The notes under the pieces are model-generated. The model saw only the letters and a list, made by a program, of their open reading frames with translations. It was not told the origin of the DNA and did not search any database. Below are positions 1-7,400 of a DNA stretch of 64,000 bases, one piece after another. This stretch comes from Maricaulis sp. GTDB taxonomy: Bacteria; Pseudomonadota; Alphaproteobacteria; Caulobacterales; Maricaulaceae. Position 1 is the stretch's first letter; each line of letters opens with the position of its first letter. Where the stretch lies: assembly GCA_002692855.1 (NCBI GenBank), contig NZMJ01000122.1, positions 19,559 through 83,558 of the forward strand. The letters run 5' to 3'. A program made the position numbers and the translations under genes.

Positions 1-230
1 ACAATCTGTCCGACCAGGTCGCCGGTGACGTCCGCGAGCATTTCGGGGACCGTGTCTACAAGACCCAGATCCCGCGCAATGTCAGGGTCTCCGAAGCGCC
101 CTCCTTCGGGAAGCCGGTCCTGCTCTACGATCTCAATTGTACCGGCAGCCAGGCCTATATCGCACTGGCGAAGGAAATCCTGCGCCAGGAACGTGGTCAA
201 GGCACTGAAAAGAAAAAGGAATTGGCATGA
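1..230 (+). CDS. parA: ParA chromosome-partitioning ATPase, C-terminal part
   Basis: Only the last 75 codons are in the window, read in the frame that starts at base 3 and ends at TGA 228-230. The visible segment has the conserved ParA/Soj C-terminal pattern VYKTQIPRNVRVSEAPSFGKP followed by an amphipathic helix (AYIALAKEILRQ). ParA is a Walker-type ATPase that binds DNA non-specifically and, with ParB, moves the origin regions apart. The stop overlaps the parB start by four bases (ATGA), so the two are co-translated. The Walker motifs lie upstream of the window. Identity rests on the tail plus the adjacent parB. Confidence 0.93.
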   Translation, partial: NLSDQVAGDVREHFGDRVYKTQIPRNVRVSEAPSFGKPVLLYDLNCTGSQAYIALAKEILRQERGQGTEKKKELA

Positions 231-1114
231 GCGCCGAACGCACGCGCGGACTGGGCCGCGGCCTGTCCGCCTTGTTGAGCGAAACCGATTCGACCGGCAC
301 GACTGCGGGTGACGGCGCCGGCGTCCGCACCGTCGCCATCGAGCGCGTGCGCGCCAACCGGGATCAGCCGCGCCGACGTTTCGAGGAAGCCGATCTCGCA
401 ACGCTCGCGGAGTCCATCGCCGAGAAGGGCATTCTCCAGCCGATCCTGGTGCGGCCCGCCCCCGATGGCGACGGATTTGAGATCGTCGCAGGCGAACGCC
501 GGTGGCGGGCCGCCCAGAAGGCCAGGCTTCACGACATACCGGTCATCGTTCGCGACCTGTCGGATCGCGAGGCGATCGAGATCGCCATCGTCGAGAACGT
601 CCAGCGTGCCGACCTCAATCCGGTGGAAGAAGCGCGCGCCTTCAAGCAGCTGACGGATCGTTTCGGCCACACGCAGGACGAGATCGCCCGGGCGGTCTCG
701 AAAAGTCGCAGCCATGTCGCCAACACGCTGCGGCTTCTGGCCTTGCCCGGCAGCGTGCTCGATCATCTCGAAGCCGGGACGCTCAGCGCCGGGCATGCCC
801 GCGCAATTGCCTCCGCGCCGGATCCGGCAGCGCTGGCCGAGGAAATCGTGTCAAAGGGGCTGAGCGTGCGCGCGGCCGAGAAGCTGGCGCGCGATGCCGG
901 CAGCAAACCGGCGCCCGAACGTAAGGGCCGTGCCGCAGCGCCGGACAAGGATGTCGACACGCGGGCGCTCGAAGCCGACCTGTCAGGCCGTCTCGGCCTC
1001 ACCGTGGATTTACGTCACGGATCGGGTCCGAACCGGGAAGCGGGCGAAGTGCGGATTGCCTATTCGACGCTGGAACAGCTCGACGATCTGTGCCGCCGCC
1101 TGTCGGGGAATTGA
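227..1114 (+). CDS. parB: ParB chromosome-partitioning protein / CTPase
   Basis: 295 residues, the normal length. The N-terminal GLGRGLSALL (residues 8-17) is the ParA-interacting segment. GERRWRAA at 89-96 and ENVQR at 123-127 are the conserved nucleotide-binding and arginine-containing boxes of the ParB/Srx fold that acts as a CTP-dependent clamp. A helix-turn-helix follows (TQDEIARAVSKSRSHVANTL, about 149-168) for parS recognition, and the last 50 residues fit the dimerisation domain. It overlaps parA by ATGA. parAB lies close to the origin in most alphaproteobacteria, so the window is probably origin-proximal. I did not find a convincing parS in the window. Confidence 0.97.
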   Translation: MSAERTRGLGRGLSALLSETDSTGTTAGDGAGVRTVAIERVRANRDQPRRRFEEADLATLAESIAEKGILQPILVRPAPDGDGFEIVAGERRWRAAQKARLHDIPVIVRDLSDREAIEIAIVENVQRADLNPVEEARAFKQLTDRFGHTQDEIARAVSKSRSHVANTLRLLALPGSVLDHLEAGTLSAGHARAIASAPDPAALAEEIVSKGLSVRAAEKLARDAGSKPAPERKGRAAAPDKDVDTRALEADLSGRLGLTVDLRHGSGPNREAGEVRIAYSTLEQLDDLCRRLSGN

Positions 1115-1121
1115 TCGCTGC

Positions 1122-1580
1122 CTAGCGGTCGTGGATGACGATCATCCCGATCAGCACGCGCGCGCCTTCCTGCCCCAGCACGTCATCGGTTGCGCGCTGC
1201 AACATGGTCGAAATCCGGTCTGCATCCGGCAATTCGCCATAGCGGTAGTTTGCGCCCGCATAGATCGACAACTGGGTGACATAGGCATTGCGCAGGCGCG
1301 GCATCATCGTCTCCGCACGGGCCCGCAGCCGGCTGTCCGGGATTTCAAGGCCCGCCTCGATCTGGAGTATGCCGCGCAACCGGTAATCGGCCTGCAAGGT
1401 CGCGGTCAGCGGCGCGAGCGGCACGAAATCGGTCGACGAGGTCAGCGACCGGCGACGCTGGTTCTGCGCCGGGGCTTCCGCACCATGACCGCCGCTGTCG
1501 CTGGGCGGCGGCGCGGCATGGGCGACGCCCCCCAAGAGGGTGGCGGACAGCGCGGCAAGGACGAGTTGCTTGATCATCAT
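1122..1580 (-). CDS. FliL-like secreted or anchored small protein, function unknown
   Basis: 152 residues, converging on parB with 7 bases between the stops. The start chosen (MMIKQLVLAALSATLLGG) begins an N-terminal signal or anchor helix ending near AHAA, followed by a disordered Gln/Arg stretch. The rest alternates strands and helices (FVPLAPLTATLQADYRLRG, then MMPRLRNAYVTQL and a C-terminal RVLIGMIVIHD strand), an order reminiscent of the periplasmic domain of FliL. No flagellar genes are nearby, so a FliL role is not claimed. An in-frame upstream start at 1670 would place the hydrophobic segment internally and is less likely. Confidence 0.6.
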   Translation of the reverse strand: MMIKQLVLAALSATLLGGVAHAAPPPSDSGGHGAEAPAQNQRRRSLTSSTDFVPLAPLTATLQADYRLRGILQIEAGLEIPDSRLRARAETMMPRLRNAYVTQLSIYAGANYRYGELPDADRISTMLQRATDDVLGQEGARVLIGMIVIHDR

Positions 1581-1691
1581 GACGGTCAATCTGCCACGGC
1601 CGGGTAAATTTACCGTTCTCGCGTCCATGATCGACATCCAAAACCGCGCGCCCTGCGTAAGATCGTGCATGTACTAACGGGAGTTTCGTCC

Positions 1692-2480
1692 ATGAAGTCC
1701 GCATTCGCCGCCTTGACCACTGCCCTCGCGCTGAGCGCGCCCGCCTTCACGCAGGAGGACAATGCGCCGAATTTCGTCGCGCTGGGGATCGCCGCTGCGC
1801 CGGACCATCCCGGATCGGACGATTACCGGATCCTGCCCTTTGCGGCGGGCCGGGCGCGTCTGGGCAGCGTGGTCTTGCAGATCGAGGGCCCGGGGCTGTC
1901 CGCCGGCTTTGTCGATACCGGCCGCATCGAGGCGGGCGCCTATGCCCGTTATCGGGGCGGCCGAGACAGCGACGTCGATGACGCGGTCGTCCGCCTTCTC
2001 CCGCAAGCTGATGGCGCGGTTGTCGCGGGCGGTTTCGTCCGCATTCTCGCGGCTCAGGGCCTGACCAATGACTATGACCGCGTCTACCTCAGCGTCCGGG
2101 GCGGCGCGGATGTGACCGGTGAATATGACGGCCTGTTCTGGTCGGCCTCGGCGGCGTGGGCGACGCCCCTGTCACAGAGCACCCTCTTCATCGCCAATCT
2201 CTCGGTCACCGGGACGCCGGACGCCTATGCAAGCGGCCTCTTCTCGGTGGACGCCGCCGGGGCAGCGGCCAGCGGCCTGACCCCCTACGCCGCCGAAGGC
2301 GGCATCCAGGACGTGGGGTTGACCCTTTTCCTCGACCAGCGGGTTTCCGAAAACTGGTCCGTGACGGGCATTGTCGGCGTCTCGCGCCTGCAAGGTGACT
2401 TCGCCGACAGCCCGATCGTGTCGGACCGGGGCAGCGACACGCCATACTTCGCCGGGATCGGGATCGGGCGGCGCTTCTGA
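1692..2480 (+). CDS. MipA/OmpV-family outer-membrane protein
   Basis: 262 residues starting at MKSAFAALTTALALSAPAF, a signal peptide. The mature part opens with NFVALGIAAAPDHPGSDDY, the typical first strand and loop of MipA/OmpV proteins ('G.g....P.Y.GSDDY'). Alternating strands follow, with a terminal aromatic strand (PYFAGIGIGRRF) as in beta-barrels sorted by the Bam machinery. MipA-family proteins are outer-membrane scaffolds linked to MltA and penicillin-binding proteins in E. coli; most relatives have no tested function. An upstream ATG at 1665 would put nine extra residues before the signal peptide. Confidence 0.82.
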   Translation: MKSAFAALTTALALSAPAFTQEDNAPNFVALGIAAAPDHPGSDDYRILPFAAGRARLGSVVLQIEGPGLSAGFVDTGRIEAGAYARYRGGRDSDVDDAVVRLLPQADGAVVAGGFVRILAAQGLTNDYDRVYLSVRGGADVTGEYDGLFWSASAAWATPLSQSTLFIANLSVTGTPDAYASGLFSVDAAGAAASGLTPYAAEGGIQDVGLTLFLDQRVSENWSVTGIVGVSRLQGDFADSPIVSDRGSDTPYFAGIGIGRRF

Positions 2481-2488
2481 TACGAAAA

Positions 2489-2512
2489 CGGCGCCGGGTT
2501 CAGCCGGCGCCG
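2489..2512. terminator. Candidate terminator hairpin between convergent genes
   Basis: A perfect 9-bp stem CGGCGCCGG / CCGGCGCCG (2489-2497 and 2504-2512) with a 6-base loop lies just after the MipA-like stop and faces the converging UrcA-like gene. There is no T-run on either side, so factor-independent termination is uncertain. Confidence 0.45.
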
Positions 2513-2539
2513 CTTGCAATCTGGTCTGCTTGTCCGCGT

Positions 2540-2866
2540 CTAGTCGGAATAGGAGGCGGTCATCACGCCGTCCTGGTGCGCGGTGACGCGGGCATGAATC
2601 GCGGTCAGCGATTCGTCGGCCACCTCGTCGATCGCCAGCTGCACCATCTCCGCGACGCAGGTTTGCTGTGCGTCCCCGAACTGGGTGCAATACTCGCCGG
2701 CCGTCACGACCAGCTCGGCATAGATTTCCTGCGCGCTGCGATCCCCGGTGATCCCGGCGCGATCCACGACGAAAACAAACTCCCCGCCATCGGCCAGGGC
2801 CGGAAGGCTGGCGCCGAGCGCCAGCGCGCCTGCGGCAAGACATGCAGTCAGTTTCGATTTCGCCAT
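2540..2866 (-). CDS. UrcA-family periplasmic protein
   Basis: 108 residues with a clear signal peptide (MAKSKLTACLAAGALALGASLPALA). The mature part has the UrcA-like arrangement of a short beta strand (VFVVDRAGI), a helix with a cysteine (YAELVVTAGEYC) and a second cysteine in a following helix (QTCVAEMVQLAIDEV), which suggests one disulfide. UrcA-family proteins are small exported proteins common in Caulobacterales, Maricaulales and sphingomonads; their function is unknown. It converges on the MipA-like gene. Confidence 0.68.
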   Translation of the reverse strand: MAKSKLTACLAAGALALGASLPALADGGEFVFVVDRAGITGDRSAQEIYAELVVTAGEYCTQFGDAQQTCVAEMVQLAIDEVADESLTAIHARVTAHQDGVMTASYSD

Positions 2867-3253
2867 GCTGGTCTCCCGGATCTCAATCCGCCGATTCAGG
2901 GCGGGTTTGTGACAGTTTCGACACTTCAGTGATACCGAAGCTTCACAAAACTGTAGTCTATCCGCACCCGGAAGAAAAGGAGATCCCGGTACCTCCCCAC
3001 GGAAACCTTTTAATTCGTTGATTTAGTTTGATTTATCGATCTTCGGCATCGCGAGAACGCGTCCGCCTGTGTCGGAAGTTTTCGAATCGAAACCGCGCGA
3101 TTGCCCCGCACTACATGGCTCGCCCGCAACGCTCAGGCGTCAGGGATAGGGGCTCGAACCGGCCAGAGTTGAGCGCGCTTCTGGCGAGCATCGGCGCCGG
3201 CCGTCACGGCGAGCACCGCACCGGACGCGGCCAAGGCATGAAACAAGGGAAAA
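2867..3253. other. 387-bp intergenic region with no supportable gene
   Basis: This lies between the UrcA-like start and the 3' end of tRNA-Ala(CGC). It should hold the UrcA promoter at its left end. The central part (about 2980-3060) is more AT-rich than the surroundings. An open reading frame running across 3028-3318 continues into the tRNA antisense and gives the [14 protein letters not shown] peptide typical of tRNA shadows, so it is not a gene. I see no riboswitch or transposon end. Confidence 0.5.
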
Positions 3254-3329
<76 letters not shown>

Positions 3330-3480
3330 TCACCAAGGCGCGGACACATAAGGTCAGGCGCACACAGCGTCAAGCCGATCTGCACCATCGAGACGGACCT
3401 TCGCGCCTACGCGGTATTGCTCCCGATGCCCGCCCGCGGCTAGACAGGCGCATAGACCGCGCGAGGGAGCGATCCAAACC

Positions 3481-3774
3481 ATGCCTCAACCCATCTACTG
3501 GCTTCTGACCACGATCCTCGAGATCTACACCGTCATCATTCTGGTCTGGGTCATCCTGTCCTGGCTGGTCGGTTTCAACGTGATCAACAGGTACAACCCC
3601 TTCGTCCAGGCGATCATGCGCGCCACCAGCGTTCTGGTCGAACCGGCGCTGGCACCGATCCGCCGCATCCTGCCGCCGCTGGGCGGCTTCGACTTCTCGC
3701 CCATCGTGCTGTTGTTGCTGGTCCGTTTCCTGATCATCACCCTGGGCTGGATCTATCTGCGCGTTGGATTCTGA
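3481..3774 (+). CDS. yggT: YggT-family integral membrane protein
   Basis: 97 residues with two hydrophobic segments (about 5-27 and 74-95) joined by a conserved cytoplasmic loop. The family signature is present: an SW motif after the first helix (WVILSWL), then NP in [11 protein letters not shown] and the [21 protein letters not shown] block. YggT proteins are found in most bacteria and chloroplasts, with proposed roles in osmotic or envelope processes. The gene sits 13 bases before folD and is likely in one transcript with it. Confidence 0.88.
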   Translation: MPQPIYWLLTTILEIYTVIILVWVILSWLVGFNVINRYNPFVQAIMRATSVLVEPALAPIRRILPPLGGFDFSPIVLLLLVRFLIITLGWIYLRVGF

Positions 3775-3787
3775 CGGGAACACGCCG

Positions 3788-4699
3788 ATGACCGCATCCA
3801 TCATCGACGGCAAGGCCATCGCCGCCGACATCGATTCACGAGCCCGGGCCGCTTCGCAGATCCTGGCCCGCATTGCGGGCCGCAAGCCCGGCCTCGCCGT
3901 CGTCCTGATCGGCGATGACCCTGCCAGCGACGTCTATGTCCGCAACAAGGGTCGCCGCGCCGAGGCCGCGGACATGAGATCGCTCGAGATCCGCAAGCCC
4001 GCCACGACCACCGAGGCCGAAGTCATCGCCATCGTCCGGCGTTTCAATGACGACCCGTCCGTGGATGGGATTCTCGTCCAGATGCCGCTCCCGGACCATA
4101 TCGATGCCGGACGGGTCATCGCGTCCATTGACCCCGACAAGGATGTCGACGGCCTGACACCGGTCAGTGCCGGACGCCTGCTTCTGGGCCAGGCGGGGCT
4201 TCGCCCCTGCACGCCCGCCGGCTGCGTGATGCTCGCTGAACGCACGTTGGGAAAGCTCGACGGCCTGTCTGTCGTGGTAATCGGCCGATCCATCCTGGTC
4301 GGCAAACCCGCCGCGCTGCTGTTTCTGGAAAAGAACTGCACCGTGACGATCGCCCATTCGCGTACCCGCGACCTGCCGGAATTGTGCCGGACTGCCGATA
4401 TCCTGATCGCCGCAGTCGGGCGTCCGGCGTTCGTGAAGCCGGACTGGATCAAGCCGGGAGCCTGCGTCATTGATGTCGGCATCAACCGCATTCCCGCGCC
4501 CGAAAAGGGCGAAGGCGGAACCCGGCTGGCTGGCGATGTCGATCCGGCTGCCGCCGAAACGGCAGGATCAATGACCCCGGTGCCCGGCGGTGTCGGTCCG
4601 ATGACGATTGCCCTCCTGCTGCGCAACACGGTCCAGGCGATGGCGATGCGCGAGGGTGTGGATTTGCCGGCCCTGCCCGTCAAAACCGCCAATCTGTAA
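3788..4699 (+). CDS. folD: Bifunctional methylenetetrahydrofolate dehydrogenase / methenyltetrahydrofolate cyclohydrolase
   Basis: 303 residues, normal for FolD. It interconverts 5,10-methylene-, 5,10-methenyl- and 10-formyl-tetrahydrofolate in the cytosol with NADP. The catalytic Tyr50 and Lys54 (YVRNK) are present, as are [10 protein letters not shown], the KDVDGL loop, PCTPAGC, the Rossmann stretch [13 protein letters not shown] and the C-terminal [16 protein letters not shown]. The start MTASIIDGK is preferred over an upstream ATG at 3764 that overlaps yggT. The operon with yggT is inferred from spacing. Confidence 0.97.
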   Translation: MTASIIDGKAIAADIDSRARAASQILARIAGRKPGLAVVLIGDDPASDVYVRNKGRRAEAADMRSLEIRKPATTTEAEVIAIVRRFNDDPSVDGILVQMPLPDHIDAGRVIASIDPDKDVDGLTPVSAGRLLLGQAGLRPCTPAGCVMLAERTLGKLDGLSVVVIGRSILVGKPAALLFLEKNCTVTIAHSRTRDLPELCRTADILIAAVGRPAFVKPDWIKPGACVIDVGINRIPAPEKGEGGTRLAGDVDPAAAETAGSMTPVPGGVGPMTIALLLRNTVQAMAMREGVDLPALPVKTANL

Positions 4700-4761
4700 A
4701 GGTCGCATTAGGGTTCTGGGTGCAAAACCGGAGGGTAAGGACTCGCCCCGGGAGGCACGCC

Positions 4762-5178
4762 ATGACCACGGACCCCATCAAGGTTTTGCACGTCGAAGAC
4801 GACTTCGCGGATGCGCTCCTCGTCCAGAATGCGGTCTGCGAAGCGGGCGATCTCGATATTTCCTTCACCGTCGCGCGTACCTTGCGCGAAGCGCGCCGGA
4901 AGCTGTCAGGCAATACGTTTGACCTGATCCTCCTGGACTTGCGGCTTCCGGACTCGGTCAAGCCGCACGACACCTTCGAAACCGTCAAGGGCCTCAGCGG
5001 CGAGACGCCGATCCTGGTCCTGTCGGGCTCGATGCGGGTCGATTCCGATGCCTTGCCGGAAGAGGTCACGACCCTCGACAAGAACAAGCACCTGACCGGC
5101 GTGGACGGTCAGGCGCCGATCTTCATCGCCGGGATGATCCGCCAGTCGGCCCAGTCCAACCAGGTCGAAGCCATCTAG
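4762..5178 (+). CDS. Stand-alone response-regulator receiver protein
   Basis: 138 residues, a single receiver domain with no output domain. KVLHVEDDFADALL supplies the acidic pair, FDLILLDLRLPDS contains the phospho-acceptor aspartate, and PILVLSGS supplies the conserved Ser/Thr position. The lysine equivalent probably lies in LDKNKHLTG. The chosen start (MTTDPIKV) follows a GGAGG-like stretch (4750-4755). No kinase is adjacent. It resembles, in motif style (LHVEDD, LPDS), the receiver of the protein at 54261, so both may belong to the same signalling family. A role as phosphate shuttle or CheY-like effector is inference. Confidence 0.85.
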   Translation: MTTDPIKVLHVEDDFADALLVQNAVCEAGDLDISFTVARTLREARRKLSGNTFDLILLDLRLPDSVKPHDTFETVKGLSGETPILVLSGSMRVDSDALPEEVTTLDKNKHLTGVDGQAPIFIAGMIRQSAQSNQVEAI

Positions 5179-5354
5179 CCCTTAACCATGGCCCGGAACT
5201 TGCGTTGCGCCGCCCAGCAGGGCGGGAAGACGCGCATGGATCACCAGGATGTCATGTATCCGGACAGGCTGAGGGCTCACATCCGGCAGTCGTGGTTTGA
5301 TTTGGTGCGCCAGAACACCCCCGCATGTCCTCCCAGGGCGAAGCGAGGCCAGCC

Positions 5355-6278
5355 ATGACACCGGATATTTCCGTCATTATTCCGACATTCCGCCGCCCCG
5401 AAGGCCTGCACCGGGCCGTCACAAGCATTCTGGCCCAGGCCAATCCATGTGGCCTGACCATCGAGCTGGTCGTGGTCGACAATGACCCCGAAGGATCGGC
5501 GCGCGACGCGGTTGAAACCTTGTCCCGTGACGCGGCCATGCCGGTTCACTACGTCCATGCACGCGACCCGGGTGTCGCCAATGCCCGCAATGCCGGACTG
5601 GCGAAGGCCACGGGCGAATTCATTGCGTTTCTGGATGACGACGAGGAAGCCCCCGCGGCCTGGCTGTGTGAAATGCTCGGAGAGCAGCGCTTTCACGAAG
5701 CCGATGTGGTGTTTGGCCCCGTTCTCGCCCGCCTTCCCGACGATATCCGGGCGCACCGCGCCTATTATGCGGAATTTTTCTCGCGCGAAGGACCGGAGGA
5801 ATCCGGGGTCATCGATCACTACTATGGATGCGGCAACTCGCTGGTCCGCCGCGCCGCCCTGCCGGACCGCGACGAGGTCTTTTCCGCGTCGCGCAATGAT
5901 ATCGGCGGAGAGGATGATCTCCTCTTCGCCGAGCTCAAGGCCAATGGCGCCCGGTTCGCGTGGTGCGCCGAAGCCTTTGTCTGGGAAGACCCGCTGATGA
6001 GCCGGACGCGGCTGGGCTACACGCTTCGCCGCGCCTTTGCCTATGGCCAGGGGCCGAGCGCGGCCTGTGCGGCGGCGTCACCCGCCAACCTTGCCGGCAT
6101 TGTCTACTGGATGATGATTGGCGCCGGCCAGTTCGCCGTGTTCGGCAGCCTTGCGCTGGTTCTGTGGCTGACCCGCGCCCCGCACCGCGCCCGTATGCTC
6201 GACAAGGCCATCAGGGGCCTCGGGAAACTGCTCTGGGGCGGGCCGTTCAAACTGCGCTTTTACGGGGCGGCGGCGTAA
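5355..6278 (+). CDS. Family 2 glycosyltransferase
   Basis: 307 residues. The N-terminus is a GT-A fold: ISVIIPTFRRPEGLHRAV, VVVDNDP, HARDPGVANARNAGL and the metal-binding IAFLDDDEE. An acceptor-side motif GGEDDLLF follows at about 191-198. A hydrophobic segment near the C-terminus (NLAGIVYWMMIGAGQFAVFGSLALVLWL region) likely tethers it to the inner membrane. It probably transfers a nucleotide-sugar residue during envelope polysaccharide assembly, but the sugar and acceptor cannot be told. The start MTPDIS follows GCGAGG; an in-frame ATG ten codons upstream is possible. No other polysaccharide genes are next to it. Confidence 0.88.
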   Translation: MTPDISVIIPTFRRPEGLHRAVTSILAQANPCGLTIELVVVDNDPEGSARDAVETLSRDAAMPVHYVHARDPGVANARNAGLAKATGEFIAFLDDDEEAPAAWLCEMLGEQRFHEADVVFGPVLARLPDDIRAHRAYYAEFFSREGPEESGVIDHYYGCGNSLVRRAALPDRDEVFSASRNDIGGEDDLLFAELKANGARFAWCAEAFVWEDPLMSRTRLGYTLRRAFAYGQGPSAACAAASPANLAGIVYWMMIGAGQFAVFGSLALVLWLTRAPHRARMLDKAIRGLGKLLWGGPFKLRFYGAAA

Positions 6279-6312
6279 CCCGGTACGCCGCCACGCCCGA
6301 AAGGCGAAGGCG

Positions 6313-6654
6313 TCAATCGAAGATGGACGAGCCGCAGATTTCCCGGACCGCCGGTTCGGCATCCATCATCTTCTGCGCCAGCGCGGCCATGCCTTCGATC
6401 GTCATGCCGGACTCGGCCGCAATCACCATCGTCGTCTGCTGATCGCGGGTTTCGGCCTGGCCGATCCGCAGCAGAAATTCCATTTCCCCCGCCGTCAGAC
6501 GATCTTCCATTTCATCGGCGACACACTGGCAGTCATCGGCGGGCTTGCCCTCTTCGACGCACAGCGCCACCAGTTGCTCGGCCGTGTTCGTATCGGCGGC
6601 GGCCACACTGGCCAGCATCATCGCGGCAGCGGCCGCGGTCGCAATCTTGATCAT
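6313..6654 (-). CDS. Small secreted protein of unknown function
   Basis: 113 residues with an alanine-rich signal peptide (MIKIATAAAAAMMLASVAAA). The mature part is acidic and helical, with two close cysteines (DDCQCVADEM) plus LVALC before and REIC near the end, so two disulfides are plausible. I do not recognise a family with certainty. It converges on the glycosyltransferase and is divergent from the lipoprotein gene at 6806, sharing a 151-bp promoter region. Confidence 0.66.
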   Translation of the reverse strand: MIKIATAAAAAMMLASVAAADTNTAEQLVALCVEEGKPADDCQCVADEMEDRLTAGEMEFLLRIGQAETRDQQTTMVIAAESGMTIEGMAALAQKMMDAEPAVREICGSSIFD

Positions 6655-6805
6655 CGCAATACCTCTTCAAAATCCGGGGGTGTCGATCCTGATATTGTCA
6701 CCCGGTGATGAACCCAAGGTGAGCGGGATTCGCCTAACGGGAGTAAAACGCCCATATTCGCACGTCGGGGACTGCGAGGGACCCGGCGACCAGGAAGGAG
6801 CACGC

Positions 6806-7336
6806 ATGCTTCGAACGACATTGGTTACACTGGCTGGCGCCGCCGCCGTTCTGGCGGCCTGCGCCACACCCACACCCTATCAGGCGGCCGATCGGCCGGG
6901 CGGATACGGCTTTGAACAGATTGCCCTGGAATCTGATCGCTACCGGATTTCCTTCTCGGGCAATTCGCTGACCGACCGGGAGACGGTGGAAACCTATCTG
7001 CTCTACCGCGCGGCCGAACTGGCGGTCGAGCGTGGCTATGAATATTTCACGGTCGTGACCCGCGCGACCGACGAGGATACCCGCACCTGGGGGCCGGCGC
7101 GGGACCCGTGGCGCTATTCCGGTTTCTCGGTCAATTACCGGTATTACCATCCCGCCTATGGCTGGTATCCCTGGTACGATCCGATCTGGGACCGTCACCC
7201 CTATCGCGAGACGACGCGGTATGAAGCCAGCGCCGAAGTCGTGTTGGGGCGGGGGCACCGCGATGACCCGTCCACCTTCAATGCCCGCGAAGTACTGGCC
7301 AATCTCGGCCCGGACATCGCGCGCCCGGTGATGTAG
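6806..7336 (+). CDS. CC0125/CC1285-type lipoprotein
   Basis: 176 residues. The start MLRTTLVTLAG is preceded by AAGGAG and leads into a lipoprotein signal with lipobox VLAAC (Cys19). The mature domain begins with PYQAADRPGGYGFEQ and continues with DRYRISFSGNSLTDRETVETYLLYRAAELAVERGYEYF. This is the pattern of the CC0125/CC1285 family, small lipoproteins found in Caulobacter relatives and other proteobacteria, whose role is unknown. A Tyr/Trp/Pro-rich stretch (about 110-135) is typical of a surface-exposed linker. A strong terminator follows directly. Confidence 0.8.
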   Translation: MLRTTLVTLAGAAAVLAACATPTPYQAADRPGGYGFEQIALESDRYRISFSGNSLTDRETVETYLLYRAAELAVERGYEYFTVVTRATDEDTRTWGPARDPWRYSGFSVNYRYYHPAYGWYPWYDPIWDRHPYRETTRYEASAEVVLGRGHRDDPSTFNAREVLANLGPDIARPVM

Positions 7337-7349
7337 CGGTTCGACCAAC

Positions 7350-7378
7350 AAAAAGGCCGGGCGAAAGCCCGGCCTTTA
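7350..7378. terminator. Strong bidirectional terminator
   Basis: An 11-bp stem AAAGGCCGGGC / GCCCGGCCTTT (7352-7362, 7367-7377) with a GAAA tetraloop, bounded by an A-run on one side and a T-rich stretch on the other. It ends both the lipoprotein transcript and the converging TonB-dependent receptor transcript. Confidence 0.92.
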
Positions 7379-7400
7379 TTGCATGCGTATCGGTCCGGGA

